A DNA stretch of 64,000 nt from JAIQFF01 sp963788505 (GCA_963788505.1 CAWBGY010000011.1:186001-250000), one strand, 5' to 3'; shown: positions 7,633 through 16,355, counted from the stretch's first letter. Notes: a model not told the origin generated them from the sequence alone. Made by a program: numbers and translations.

Positions 7633-7956
7633 TCAAACAGAGCCCTGCGACAGCATCTTCACACTCATGACGTGAATCTGTCCCTTGTCGGCATAGACGT
7701 GCGCGCTCACTTGGACACGATCTCCCACATATCCCTTCAGGGCCTGGGGATTGATCACGTCCCACGACTTCTTGTCCTTATCGGAGACAAACGTCAGTTT
7801 GTCGCCATCTGCTTTTACCGTCCCCGTGATGTTCTTCAGAGGTGCCGCGGGCACTGCTTGGGGCGCTGTGCCCCCGGCTTTGGACATGTCCTGACCGAAC
7901 CCCGCGACACCTGACATGACGGAAACTGCCAGTGCGAGAACTAATAACCTTTTCAT
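7633..7956 (-). CDS. small secreted protein, DUF5818-like
   Basis: 107 residues with a signal peptide (MKRLLVLALAVSVMSGVAGF) and a small beta-barrel-like mature domain: ITGTVKADGDKLTFVSDKD, then SWDVINPQALKGYVGDRVQV and IHVMSVKML. This GTV...DGxxLTFVSD...W.V.NP..L.G..G..V.V pattern recurs in many secreted acidobacterial proteins (DUF5818) and may be an OB-fold-like module; the role is unknown. AAGGAGATTCAAAATATG gives a firm start. Confidence 0.75.
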   Translation of the reverse strand: MKRLLVLALAVSVMSGVAGFGQDMSKAGGTAPQAVPAAPLKNITGTVKADGDKLTFVSDKDKKSWDVINPQALKGYVGDRVQVSAHVYADKGQIHVMSVKMLSQGSV

Positions 7957-8006
7957 ATTTTGAATCTCCTTATCCGAGATTGTTTTGACCTCGAAGACGG
8001 CAAAGA

Positions 8007-9026
8007 CTACTCGTGTTGCCCTCGATGAGTACTTGGAACCACGGACAGCAGGAATCCATGCAAGACGCCATCGAGTGTCCCATAGCCCACAATTTGTGCC
8101 TTGTTATTGATACCTGTAGCGAAGTTCAAAACCCAGCCCGGAGCATCGACCAGGTTGTTGAGATCGATCATTTTCTGGCCGGGCCTCCAGAAAAACGCGG
8201 TACTCGTTCCGGTAGCGTTATTTTGGGAAGCCCCCACAACCTGCAGGTGCGAATTGATACTGGAAGGGATACTGCTGTTGTCACCCGGCAGGATTCCAAG
8301 GTCAAATGCGCCGAGGCGGCGATGCCATATAAAGGCATGGAGATTATCGGTATCGCACTGGCTCGGTTTCAAGCAGCTTGAGGAGCCGATCACAAAGCCT
8401 TCGCTGATTCCAGTTGCGAAGCTCGACGGTATCGGTATTTGCTTGATGCCGGTCGCCTTGGTCCAGAAAAATGAAGTTCCGGAAGTGTTGTCACCCATGG
8501 ACCCGACCACAGTGCCATCCGCACTTATGGCGCTAGCTTCGTAAAACAGGATACCGGCTGGTGGCGGGCCAATGTCGACCATCCCTGCTTTCCTTGTCCA
8601 CAAGAAGGACTGGCAACAGCCCAGATCTCCGGTTGCCTGGCGTGCGTCATTAATGGCGTTGGCGCTGGTGTTGCTGATGACCGATGGTCCAAGGTCGATC
8701 GCAGTTCGACCTGGACGTGGCCACAGAGTCGCGTGGAAACTGTCGCTCTCCTCTTCCTCTGAATCGCCAACCACGTCACCACGGTTATTGATTCCGTGCG
8801 TAAAGCTGAGGGGAAAACCGGGAAGCGGGTCGAGGTCCGTAAATCCGGATTTCTCAGTCCACAGCGAACCGCCCGGAACCCCGCCGCGCATAGCGGCTAC
8901 TTGCCCCTTGTCATTGACCCCCGCCGGAATTACGCCAGGACCGAGATCCGTTATGGTGAAGACCTGAGCCGAAGCGAAGCTAGTCGAAAACAGAACCGCA
9001 GTCAGCAAACTACGTGTGACGTTCAT
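8007..9026 (-). CDS. secreted HAF-repeat protein
   Basis: 339 residues from ATG 9026, chosen for the AAGGAGAACGCA ribosome-binding site and the signal peptide that follows (NVTRSLLTAVLFSTSFASA). The mature protein is built of HAF-type repeats, each with a GINNRGDVVG or INDARQATGD segment followed by FLWTRKAGMVDIG or FFWTKATGIKQI. These ~40-50 residue repeats are thought to form extracellular beta-propeller-like structures; no enzymatic residues are evident. Ligand and role unknown. Confidence 0.85.
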   Translation of the reverse strand: MNVTRSLLTAVLFSTSFASAQVFTITDLGPGVIPAGVNDKGQVAAMRGGVPGGSLWTEKSGFTDLDPLPGFPLSFTHGINNRGDVVGDSEEEESDSFHATLWPRPGRTAIDLGPSVISNTSANAINDARQATGDLGCCQSFLWTRKAGMVDIGPPPAGILFYEASAISADGTVVGSMGDNTSGTSFFWTKATGIKQIPIPSSFATGISEGFVIGSSSCLKPSQCDTDNLHAFIWHRRLGAFDLGILPGDNSSIPSSINSHLQVVGASQNNATGTSTAFFWRPGQKMIDLNNLVDAPGWVLNFATGINNKAQIVGYGTLDGVLHGFLLSVVPSTHRGQHE

Positions 9027-9271
9027 TGCGTTCTCCTTGGGGAGATGTGGATTGCTCAAATCGGCGTATAGGTGTGAAACGGGGCCCTTCGCCTCAGGGG
9101 CTGCGGCATCCCGTGCAGGGAGCTGCTCTTCAGGGAGGCGGGTTCGAGCAGGATTCTGGTCCTGGTGCGACCAGGGAGTCAAGAGAGAAATGTCGGGATG
9201 ATGTAGTCGGATGGAAGGCGAGTACAACCGACCCAGATTAGGCTTTGAATTGCACTGTGGATAACCGGTCA

Positions 9272-10621
9272 CTAACCGGCCGCAGGCGCTGCGTGGCCAC
9301 GAATGCCCACGGCAAGGGGCAACACACCTGCAATGACCAGAGCTACCACCAGGGCCGCAAAGCCGGACCTGAAGGAGTGGGTGCGTGCCGCCTGATAGCC
9401 GACCAACGCCGGTCCGAGGAAGCCTCCGAGGCCCGCCGCGACACAGTTGATGGTGCCGGTAGCCATGGCCGCGGCAGAATCACACAGGAATGCGGATGGC
9501 ATGGCCCAGAAGCTGGGCAAAAAGGCGAGCAGACCGGCGGCGGCGATTGAGAACAGGAAGAGCGAAGGTACCGTTCCCCAATCCGCCCTGCTGAGCACCA
9601 GCAACGCTGCCGCGGATACCCACAGCGGAATTGCGGTGTGCCAGCGCCGTTCGGCAGTGCGATCGGAATGCCAACCGTTCACCTGCATGGCGACAAAACC
9701 CAGCAGGTTCGGCAACGCCACCATTAGAGTGACCTTGAAATCGCTCGCTCCCGACAAGCGCTTGAGCATGGTGGGCAGCCAAAAGGCCAAAGCGTACGCC
9801 GAGCCATTCTGCACGAAGTGCAACGACGTCAGGATGAGAACGTCGCGATGCCGCAGCGCCTGCCACATGGTATAGGTGTGGACGGATTTCTTGGCCTGCT
9901 TCTCGCTCTCCAGTTGATTGATAATCCACTCCCGCTCATCGGCGGGTAACCACTTGGCCTGCCGCGGCCAATCGGTCAGATAAAACCAGGTCATCACCCC
10001 GAAGAACAACGCGGGCAGACCTTCCAGAATGAACAACCACTGCCAGCCTCGCAAGCTGCCCCAGTGGACTCCCAACAGCAATCCCGAGATGGGGGAACCG
10101 ACCGCGAACGATAGGGGAATGGCCGCCATGAAACCGGCCACTGCCTTGGCGCGATCTTCATAGACGAACCAGTGGGTGAGATACACGATGATCCCGGGGA
10201 AGAATCCCGCCTCCGCCAGCCCCAGCAAAAAACGTACCGTGTAGAACTGATGCGGGGTACGGATAAAGGCCATCCCCATGGTGACCAGCCCCCAGGAGAC
10301 CATGATGCGTGCGATCCAGCGCCGCGCGCTCCAACGCTCGATGATGAGAGTGCCGGGAATTTCCAGGATGATGTAGCCGAGGGCGAAGATGCCCGCTCCG
10401 AACCCGATCACGCGATCGTCAAAGCCGAGATCATGCGGCATTTGCAAGGCCGCCGTGGCCAGATTGTTGCGATCGAGATAAGCAATTACATACAGCAGGA
10501 GCACATAGGGCAGAAGACGCAAGGCAATCCGACGGCGGGCCCGGCGGGCCACGTCATCGGCGAGAATGGCTGGGGCAGACAATTTTGTTTTCTTGAGGGT
10601 CGGATTGGTTGGGCAGTGCAC
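9272..10621 (-). CDS. MFS transporter, anion:cation symporter (ACS) family
   Basis: 449 residues with 12 predicted membrane helices. Helix 1 contains the ACS-type YLDRNNLATAALQM signature; the loop after helix 2 has IERWSARRWIARIMVSWG, and LGLAEAGFFPGIIVYLTHWF matches the tartrate/phthalate/4-hydroxyphenylacetate branch. It is an inner-membrane proton-coupled carrier of small organic anions; the substrate is not determined. It stands alone upstream of the HAF-repeat gene on the same strand, separated by about 245 bp. Confidence 0.9.
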   Translation of the reverse strand: MHCPTNPTLKKTKLSAPAILADDVARRARRRIALRLLPYVLLLYVIAYLDRNNLATAALQMPHDLGFDDRVIGFGAGIFALGYIILEIPGTLIIERWSARRWIARIMVSWGLVTMGMAFIRTPHQFYTVRFLLGLAEAGFFPGIIVYLTHWFVYEDRAKAVAGFMAAIPLSFAVGSPISGLLLGVHWGSLRGWQWLFILEGLPALFFGVMTWFYLTDWPRQAKWLPADEREWIINQLESEKQAKKSVHTYTMWQALRHRDVLILTSLHFVQNGSAYALAFWLPTMLKRLSGASDFKVTLMVALPNLLGFVAMQVNGWHSDRTAERRWHTAIPLWVSAAALLVLSRADWGTVPSLFLFSIAAAGLLAFLPSFWAMPSAFLCDSAAAMATGTINCVAAGLGGFLGPALVGYQAARTHSFRSGFAALVVALVIAGVLPLAVGIRGHAAPAAG

Positions 10622-10835
10622 GCCGCCCCAAAAATCACGCGATTATATACCCGGCTCCACTCGGGTGGCCTGTTTGAGGCGGCGTACCATGCCTTTTTTG
10701 CCCCGCCATAGCTTTCGGCCGCGTCGCCAAAGGTCGATAACGCTCCAAAAGGTTCCAAACGGGTGGGTAATCGCCGTTGACTTTACCGGAATTGAGGAGC
10801 ATATTTCATGCCGTCCGAAACCCGGAGCAAAGCCC

Positions 10836-11708
10836 ATGGAAACTGCCATTGGAGTGTTTTCTTCTCGCGAGCGCGCCGAAGCCGGGGTACGAGAATTATG
10901 GGAGAGCCACATCCCCGAAGAGTCGATCGTCTTTTTGACCCGATCCGAGCCTGAATCGGTGGCTCTCGGCAAGCAAGCCGGCTCGACCGTCGGCGGTTTT
11001 GTGGGAATGGCCACCGGAATGTCGGCCGGAGTGGCCGCTGCCACATTGATGCTCACAGGCATCGGAACGGTTTTTGTTTTGGGTTTTGGGGCGGCCGCGC
11101 TGCTCGGTCTGGCAGGTGCCGGAACCGGCGCAGCCGTGGGCAAGGCCATGACCGTAAGCGGCGAAAGTCTGCAGCCGACGCCGGACGAGAAGTGCTCCGA
11201 AGATGTCCTGTTCTTCCGCGAGGTCCTCAGAGAGGGGCGCTCGCTGGTGGTGGTGCGAACCGAGTCCAAGGAGACAGCCAGTTCCGCCTGTGCCATCCTC
11301 GATCGGTGCGGTCATGGCATTCAGGGAAAAACTCCGGTAAGGATGCGGACGAACATCCGTCAGGTCGAGGACATCGCGATCGTGGATGTCAGCGGCCGGA
11401 TCACGGTTGGCGAAGGCAATGTCAAACTGCGTGAAGTAGTCCTGCAACTGCTCGAAGCAGGACACAGGAAGATTGCGCTGAACCTGCACGAGGTGGGCTA
11501 TGTCGACAGCTCAGGCATTGGAGAGCTGGTGAAGGCTTACACCACCGTGCGCAATCAGGGCGGGCAGTTGAAACTGGTCAATCCCAGCAAACGGTTGCAA
11601 GACCTGCTTCACATAACCAGGTTGTCGGCGGTCTTTGCCATCGAAGCGGACGAGGCCAGCGCGATTCAGTCATTCAGTGCTGTGCCGGGATCGAAGGCGG
11701 TCGCTTAG
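10836..11708 (+). CDS. stress-protein-like glycine-zipper domain fused to a STAS domain
   Basis: 290 residues. Residues 1-~50 (METAIGVFSSRERAEAGVREL) resemble the general stress protein 17M-like domain; residues ~50-110 are a Gly/Ala-rich hydrophobic hairpin (GGFVGMATGMSAGVAAATLM); residues ~170-285 are a STAS anti-sigma-factor-antagonist domain with MRTNIRQVEDIAIVDVSGR and the phosphorylatable-Ser motif YVDSSGIGELV. STAS proteins are switched by Ser phosphorylation and bind anti-sigma kinases. The hydrophobic hairpin may tether it to membrane. I chose ATG 10836 because it starts the conserved domain and has GGAG upstream; a longer in-frame extension to 10566 overlaps the divergent MFS gene and looks noncoding. 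Confidence 0.75.
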   Translation: METAIGVFSSRERAEAGVRELWESHIPEESIVFLTRSEPESVALGKQAGSTVGGFVGMATGMSAGVAAATLMLTGIGTVFVLGFGAAALLGLAGAGTGAAVGKAMTVSGESLQPTPDEKCSEDVLFFREVLREGRSLVVVRTESKETASSACAILDRCGHGIQGKTPVRMRTNIRQVEDIAIVDVSGRITVGEGNVKLREVVLQLLEAGHRKIALNLHEVGYVDSSGIGELVKAYTTVRNQGGQLKLVNPSKRLQDLLHITRLSAVFAIEADEASAIQSFSAVPGSKAVA

Positions 11709-11760
11709 TCCAGCCCCGACCGGATCTACATGCCTAAAGCCACTCCATCTCCACGTCTTC

Positions 11761-11991
11761 TTAACTAGCCTTCTTCATCGGGACCTTCGCCCCCTTTTTG
11801 CGAGCTTCGGAAAGACCGATGGCGATCGCCTGCTTCCGGCTGGTCACCTTTCCGCCTCTGCCTCCTTTGCCGGAGCGCAGGGTTCCGCGCTTTTCCCGCC
11901 GCATCGCCAGCTCAACGCTTTTGCTCGCCGCCTTGCCGTACCTGCGCCGACTGGACCTCTTTTTGGAACTCGCCTTCTTCCGTGTTGCCAT
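11761..11991 (-). CDS. small Lys/Arg-rich protein, DUF6496-like
   Basis: 76 residues. The N-terminus is a Lys/Arg/Ser tail (ATRKKASSKKRSSRRRYGK) and the C-terminal half has SVELAMRREKRGTLRSGKGG then KVTSRKQAIAIGLSEARKKG, the signature of DUF6496 proteins. It is likely a nucleic-acid-binding protein; function unknown. Start ATG 11991 is preceded by AGGAGGATGCTC, whereas the longer in-frame start at 12075 has no such site. Confidence 0.8.
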   Translation of the reverse strand: MATRKKASSKKRSSRRRYGKAASKSVELAMRREKRGTLRSGKGGRGGKVTSRKQAIAIGLSEARKKGAKVPMKKAS

Positions 11992-12145
11992 GAGCATCCT
12001 CCTGCATCTTAGAGGCAAAACTCGGCGCGCAGGTTGTCGCACCAGGATGTTGCGGGCCACGACGTTGCAGGACACGATGTTGCCGGATAGAGATCGATCC
12101 CGGGGTCTGATTCCCTGGGCCGATCCACAACCGCAAAAGAGATGC

Positions 12146-13114
12146 CTACGGTATCAGCAGCAACTTTCCGGTCGTCTTGCGCCCTTCCAGATCGCGGTGG
12201 GCTTGCGCGGCTTCCCGCAAGGGATAAATATGCTCGATGCGCAGCTTGAGTTTTTTTGCCGCGATCATGCCAAACAAAGCGCTGGCACGCGCCTCCAGTT
12301 CGTCGCGGGTGGCGATGTAGTTGGATAGCGAGGGCCGGGTGAGAAACAGCGAACCCTTTTGGGTGAGGGTGAGGGGATCAAAGGGCGGCACGGCTCCGCT
12401 CGAGCCCCCAAACAGCACCATCATTCCCCGCGGACGCAGTATGTTCAGGCCCTTTTCAAAAGTGGTCTTTCCCACCGAGTCATAGACCACGTCCACGCCC
12501 TTTCCGCCGGTCAGGCGCTTGGTCTCAGTTTCAAAGTCCGCCTGGGTATAAAGAATGATTTCATCGGCGCCCGCGTCCCGCGCCAGCCGGGCTTTTTCCT
12601 CTGTCGAAACCGTACCGATTACACGGACCCCAATATTGTGCGCCAACTGCACCAGCAGCAGCCCCACTCCACCCGCCGCCGCGTGAACTAACGCGGTGTC
12701 CCCGCGCTTCAGGGGAAAAGTGGTGTACGCCAGATAATGCGCCGTCGTACCTTGCAGCATGACGGCGGCGGCTTCGCGCTCGCTCACGCCTTGTGGAATC
12801 TTGACCAGTCGGTCGACGGGGGCAGCAACGTACTCCGCGTACGAACCCAAAATTCCCGTCCATGCCACCCGGTCGCCCGCTTTGACCGATTTGACCTCTG
12901 CGCCCACCGCCGAGACCAGCCCGGCGCCTTCCTGCCCGATCACGAACGGCAGCGCGAGCGGATACCTGCCCTCGCGATGGTAAACATCAATGAAGTTCAC
13001 ACCCGAGGCCGCGATCTTCACGACCGCCTCATTAGCTTTGGGTTGCGGAACCGGAATTTCCACGAGTTCGAGGGCCTCTGGCCCCCCCGTCTTTGTCACC
13101 TGAATGGCTTTCAT
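12146..13114 (-). CDS. NADPH:quinone oxidoreductase (zinc-independent MDR family)
   Basis: 322 residues, the usual length of QOR. MKAIQVTKTGGPEALELVEI starts the GroES-like fold, ASGVNFIDVYHREGRYPLAL is the QOR signature, and VHAAAGGVGLLLVQLAHNIG is the Rossmann NADPH site (AxxGGVG). Zinc ligands of alcohol dehydrogenases are absent. It is a cytoplasmic enzyme that reduces quinones or other electrophilic carbonyls with NADPH. Monocistronic, divergent from the racemase-like gene at 13272. Confidence 0.9.
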   Translation of the reverse strand: MKAIQVTKTGGPEALELVEIPVPQPKANEAVVKIAASGVNFIDVYHREGRYPLALPFVIGQEGAGLVSAVGAEVKSVKAGDRVAWTGILGSYAEYVAAPVDRLVKIPQGVSEREAAAVMLQGTTAHYLAYTTFPLKRGDTALVHAAAGGVGLLLVQLAHNIGVRVIGTVSTEEKARLARDAGADEIILYTQADFETETKRLTGGKGVDVVYDSVGKTTFEKGLNILRPRGMMVLFGGSSGAVPPFDPLTLTQKGSLFLTRPSLSNYIATRDELEARASALFGMIAAKKLKLRIEHIYPLREAAQAHRDLEGRKTTGKLLLIP

Positions 13115-13271
13115 GTGCGCTTGGATTATCCCACGTGACCAAAGGATTCAAACCAACGTAGCTTACTCTCCCCCACGCCACAGTTGCAGGTTGCCATCTG
13201 CCCCTCCGCCAGTTGGCGGCATCATCAATGTCCTAGAATGGAGGCGGCAAAGACGCCAGGAGAAATGCAGC

Positions 13272-13967
13272 ATGAAAACGGTGGGAGTGATCGGAGGCAT
13301 CGGGCCGGAGTCCACCATCGAATATTACCGCCAGCTGATCGCGGTCTACCGCGCTCAAAAGCCCGACGGCACGTATCCGCCGATCGTCATCAACAGCGTC
13401 AACCTGAAGGCGCTGGTGGATCTGTTCGAAGCCAACGACCTGGTCAAGGTGACCGAATATCTCGTGGGTGAAATTCGGAAATTGGCCGGCGCCGGGGCGG
13501 AGTGCGGCCTGCTGGCGGCCAATACACCGCACATCGTGTTTGAGGAAATTCGCCGCCGGTCGCCGATCCCGCTGGTCAGCATCGTAGAAGCAACCTGCGA
13601 AGCGGCCAGAGTCCTGGGCCTGAAAAGGCTTGGCCTGTTCGGTACTCGCTTCACCATGCAAGGCAAGTTCTATCCCCACGTGTTCTCTCCGGCGCAAATT
13701 GCGCTGGTCGTGCCCCAAGCCGACGAGCAAACCTACATTCACGACAAATACATGAGCGAACTGGTGAAGGGAATCATTCTGCCTGAGACGCGCCAGGGGC
13801 TCCTGGCGATTGTCGACCGATTGCAAGAGCAGGAGAGTATCGACGGTCTGATTCTAGGGGGCACAGAGCTGCCGCTGATTCTGGGCGAGGTCAATGACCG
13901 GGGCATCCCTTTTCTCGACACCACCCGGATTCACGTGCAGGCGATAGCCGCATGGGCGTGGCCGTAG
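13272..13967 (+). CDS. aspartate/glutamate racemase family protein lacking the catalytic cysteines
   Basis: 231 residues. MKTVGVIGGIGPESTIEYYR is the family start. The two regions that normally carry catalytic Cys read LLAANTPHIVFEEI (Ala in place of Cys before NT) and GLILGGTELPLIL (Gly in place of Cys in GCTE). Asp/Glu racemases use this Cys pair as acid/base; some subfamilies replace the first with Thr. Here both are absent, so racemase activity is doubtful and a binding role or altered chemistry is possible. ATG 13272 has AGGAGAAATGCAGC upstream; an in-frame extension to 13104 overlaps the divergent QOR gene. Confidence 0.75.
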   Translation: MKTVGVIGGIGPESTIEYYRQLIAVYRAQKPDGTYPPIVINSVNLKALVDLFEANDLVKVTEYLVGEIRKLAGAGAECGLLAANTPHIVFEEIRRRSPIPLVSIVEATCEAARVLGLKRLGLFGTRFTMQGKFYPHVFSPAQIALVVPQADEQTYIHDKYMSELVKGIILPETRQGLLAIVDRLQEQESIDGLILGGTELPLILGEVNDRGIPFLDTTRIHVQAIAAWAWP

Positions 13968-14100
13968 CCCAGAATTCCAGGACAGCCCGGCCGATTCGCC
14001 CTCCCGCCGGCCTGGGCTTCGCGGCGCCTCCATCGCGTGCGCGGCCCTAAACTACGGCAGCGCAGGAACCGATAATCAATTCCGGTTACGAACCACACCG

Positions 14101-14787
14101 TTAGACGACTGCGATCATATGTCGCTTTGCAAGGGCCTCAATTTCCGGCTCGGTCACGGCTGAGAGGTCTGCGTTTTCGGTAGCGATGACCCGTCGAGAA
14201 ATGTCGGGATGATGGGTCTTTAAATATTCTTTCAAGAAGTCGGCGGCGTTGCTTTTTCCAGTGGCGTGACCGATGAGGACGATTTCATTCGCCGGAGTGA
14301 TATCTTTCGCGATCTCCTCATAAAACGAATCCTCTTCGGGTACGCGCTCGCCCCGGTAGTGCGCTTCCTTTCGATGAATCAGATGATGATGGAAATTGTA
14401 AGGATCGTAAGGTTGCACCTTGTGTTCGTCTACTGGACGACTTCCACCGAAATCCTGGTAAACATGGGCGGCGTGGTGGTCGATGACGACAATCATCCGG
14501 CGGGGCTGGGCCGGTTCTTCTGCGTGTGAACCTGATTTATGCGCATCCGGTCCGGCTTCCTTCAAGAATTTACGCAGCCGAGAAACTTCCTCCAAGCCAA
14601 GATCATGTGTCTGCGGCCGCTTGAAAAAGACACGTTGGCTGCCGACGCGGAACACAAATTCATCGCCTCCATGCGGCTGGACCTCGCCCAGGTGCTGGAC
14701 CAGTTCGACAGCCTCGCTCCAACTTAGGTTATGGGGTAGCTTGCCGTTGAGAAGATTCTGGTACAGCGATTCGAGGTGCTTGCTCAT
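14101..14787 (-). CDS. HicA-like domain plus eRF1-like 'translational machinery' domain protein
   Basis: 228 residues. Residues 1-~80 (LSWSEAVELVQHLGEVQPHG, then DEFVFRVGSQRVFFKRP) resemble a YcfA/HicA-type dsRBD-like fold. Residues ~95-228 resemble bacterial proteins annotated as translational machinery (archaeo-eukaryotic release-factor-like): MIVVIDHHAAHVYQ, NEIVLIGHATGKSNAADFLK and HMIAVV. The family is linked by homology to ribosome rescue, but no function is proven. Its upstream region shares a 42-nt block with that of the P460 gene at 15514-16134, suggesting joint control. Confidence 0.6.
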   Translation of the reverse strand: MSKHLESLYQNLLNGKLPHNLSWSEAVELVQHLGEVQPHGGDEFVFRVGSQRVFFKRPQTHDLGLEEVSRLRKFLKEAGPDAHKSGSHAEEPAQPRRMIVVIDHHAAHVYQDFGGSRPVDEHKVQPYDPYNFHHHLIHRKEAHYRGERVPEEDSFYEEIAKDITPANEIVLIGHATGKSNAADFLKEYLKTHHPDISRRVIATENADLSAVTEPEIEALAKRHMIAVV

Positions 14788-14819
14788 AGTGTGTTACGCC
14801 TCACAAAAAAGAGTCCCTA

Positions 14820-14861
14820 AGCTCGATCAACGTACATCTCGAACGATTGCGATCAAGCCAG
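14820..14861 (-). promoter_or_regulatory. conserved 42-nt upstream block, copy A
   Basis: Read toward the 14787 start, it contains CTGGCTTGATCGCAATCG, TTCGAGATGTACG and TTGATCGAGCT. The block at 16165-16206 upstream of the first P460 gene matches at most positions, with substitutions mainly transitions. It ends about 33 nt from the start codon in both cases (14787 and 16134), so it likely holds the promoter or a shared operator. Confidence 0.5.
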
Positions 14862-14910
14862 ACGTGATGCTTCTACCTATCCTGCATCGCGGAAAGCACG
14901 CAAATGCCTC

Positions 14911-15384
14911 CTAAGAGTTGTGGCTTCTTGGATCGTCGTTCGCACTGACGTATTCAAGCCCAAGCGGGCCAATCGCGGTCACCTGCGTTATGTACTCACT
15001 GGACTTCGCCCAGTGGAAATGGGACGTATTGCCGGGCAGGACGATGACGCTTCCGGGTGGATATGCCTCCAGCTTTTCCGCATTGAACTGATCGCCCAGG
15101 CCGATGTAGAAAACACCCGAGATTACTGTATAGACTCGGTCCTCCGGGTGTCGGTGTGGCATCAGCTTAACGCCATGGGGCACTCGGACCCTGATCGTGT
15201 AGGGGCCGGCCTCCGAGGGCTGACCGACAATGACAGCCAGGCGGACCGAAGGTGGGAACGCCGCGAAGGGCTTCCAGTTGATGTCTTCGGACAGGACCGA
15301 TTTGAAAACGTCCTGGCCTGGCTGATGCGCTGCAACCGCCCTTTGTTGTGCTCCCGTCATCACTGCTGTTGTCTCATTTGGCAT
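14911..15384 (-). CDS. cupin domain protein
   Basis: 157 residues. The cupin core spans residues ~55-140: TIRVRVPHGVKLMPHRHPED (metal-binding His-x-His and Glu), VYTVISGVFYIGLGD, and the second motif PPGSVIVLPGNTSHFHW. Family members bind a metal and serve as dioxygenases, isomerases or storage folds; the reaction is not predictable here. ATG 15384 has a GAGGAACG ribosome-binding site; an in-frame extension to 15468 does not. It is expressed away from the P460 gene in the same direction. Confidence 0.8.
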   Translation of the reverse strand: MPNETTAVMTGAQQRAVAAHQPGQDVFKSVLSEDINWKPFAAFPPSVRLAVIVGQPSEAGPYTIRVRVPHGVKLMPHRHPEDRVYTVISGVFYIGLGDQFNAEKLEAYPPGSVIVLPGNTSHFHWAKSSEYITQVTAIGPLGLEYVSANDDPRSHNS

Positions 15385-15513
15385 ATAACGTTCCTCGTAA
15401 TTTAGACGTGGTACACATTCCCGATTAGACAGAGGAGAATGTTGGGGCTGCATGCTTGATGGTGTCACTCGGCGGCCCGGCGCCGGGCACTTGACTTCGA
15501 AGCACGCAGCGGA

Positions 15514-16134
15514 TCAACGCTTCTGGTACGGGTGAAAGATGTAGTCCTTCGCCTTCACTGGCGTATGGCACGCGTATCCGCAGTCTGAAGGGCTTTTGGC
15601 ATCGGCCGTGAACTTATCGGATGCGGGGTCGTAGTTGAACACCGCGTATCCCCATCCGCCGCTTTTCGAAAATCTCTTGCTGTCCTTTTCCATCACGAAA
15701 GCCTGGGAAAAGACGTCTGGCACTTCCACGGCGAAAGGGGCCTCCGTGCTCTTCTTCAACTTCCACTGAAGCTTGACGATCATGGACCCCTCCGGGAAAG
15801 GCTGGCCGTTAGCGGGGACGCCGGCTTTATACGCGTTGATCATCGTGGGATTCGCGACGATCACCTTCAGTATTTCGGTGGTTCGGGCGGAGGAGACGTC
15901 AGCCCAGTCCTCGTATCCCCTGAAGTCGGAGAACGCGATTCCGCCCGGCGATACCAGCGAGTACTTGTCCTTGTCTTGGCCTTGCGCGAAAAGGGCCGCG
16001 GCGCCGAGAACGGCGAGCGCTGCCATGGCGGTCGCAACGAGGGCAAAGCCAGCGATACGCGCCACGGCAGTGCGTGTTTCTATCCCGTGTTCTTGTTGTT
16101 CTTGCGCCACAGATTTCGTCACAAATTCGGACAT
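15514..16134 (-). CDS. cytochrome P460 family protein (copy 1)
   Basis: 206 residues with an N-terminal cytoplasmic stretch and one hydrophobic export/anchor segment (FALVATAMAALAVLGAAALF, residues ~28-49), placing the rest in the periplasm. Typical P460 blocks follow: FSDFRGYEDWADVSSART, PFPEGSMIVKLQWK, FSKSGGWGYAVFNYD and the heme-binding CxxCH in DCGYACHTPVKAKDYIFHPY. P460 proteins carry a c-type heme, in characterised members cross-linked to Lys, and oxidise hydroxylamine or bind NO. The actual substrate here is unknown. The gene is divergent from the enoyl-CoA hydratase-like gene and has the 26-nt motif and the 42-nt block upstream. Confidence 0.85.
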   Translation of the reverse strand: MSEFVTKSVAQEQQEHGIETRTAVARIAGFALVATAMAALAVLGAAALFAQGQDKDKYSLVSPGGIAFSDFRGYEDWADVSSARTTEILKVIVANPTMINAYKAGVPANGQPFPEGSMIVKLQWKLKKSTEAPFAVEVPDVFSQAFVMEKDSKRFSKSGGWGYAVFNYDPASDKFTADAKSPSDCGYACHTPVKAKDYIFHPYQKR

Positions 16135-16164
16135 TTGTATTTCCCTTCACAAGAGAGTTTTGGA

Positions 16165-16206
16165 AGTTCGATCAACGTGCATCTCAAACGGCTGCAATTA
16201 AACCAG
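16165..16206 (-). promoter_or_regulatory. conserved 42-nt upstream block, copy B
   Basis: Read toward the P460 gene start at 16134, it contains CTGGTTTAATTGCAGCCG, TTTGAGATGCACG and TTGATCGAACT, matching copy A at 14820-14861 at most positions and at the same distance from the start codon. It sits between the 26-nt palindrome-containing motif and the start. Confidence 0.5.
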
Positions 16207-16223
16207 AGGTCAGGGGAGTAAAA

Positions 16224-16249
16224 CAATTGGACCATAGTATCGGCGATAC
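16224..16249 (-). promoter_or_regulatory. 26-nt palindromic motif, copy 1 (P460 copy 1)
   Basis: On the minus strand it reads GTATCGCCGATAC then TATGGTCCAATTG. The first half is a perfect 13-nt palindrome (GTATCG-N-CGATAC). Three more copies of exactly the same length lie at 16356, 26934 and 27955, each pointing at its own downstream gene. Probably a transcription factor operator with an adjoining promoter element. Confidence 0.7.
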
Positions 16250-16355
16250 CTTTGTATCGAGCGTGCTGGAGGGGGTTTCCTCCGCTTTGATCGATTTTCA
16301 GGCTAGCTGGATAGAGAAAAGCTGTAGGCGTGAACACATGGCAGTTGATACGAAA

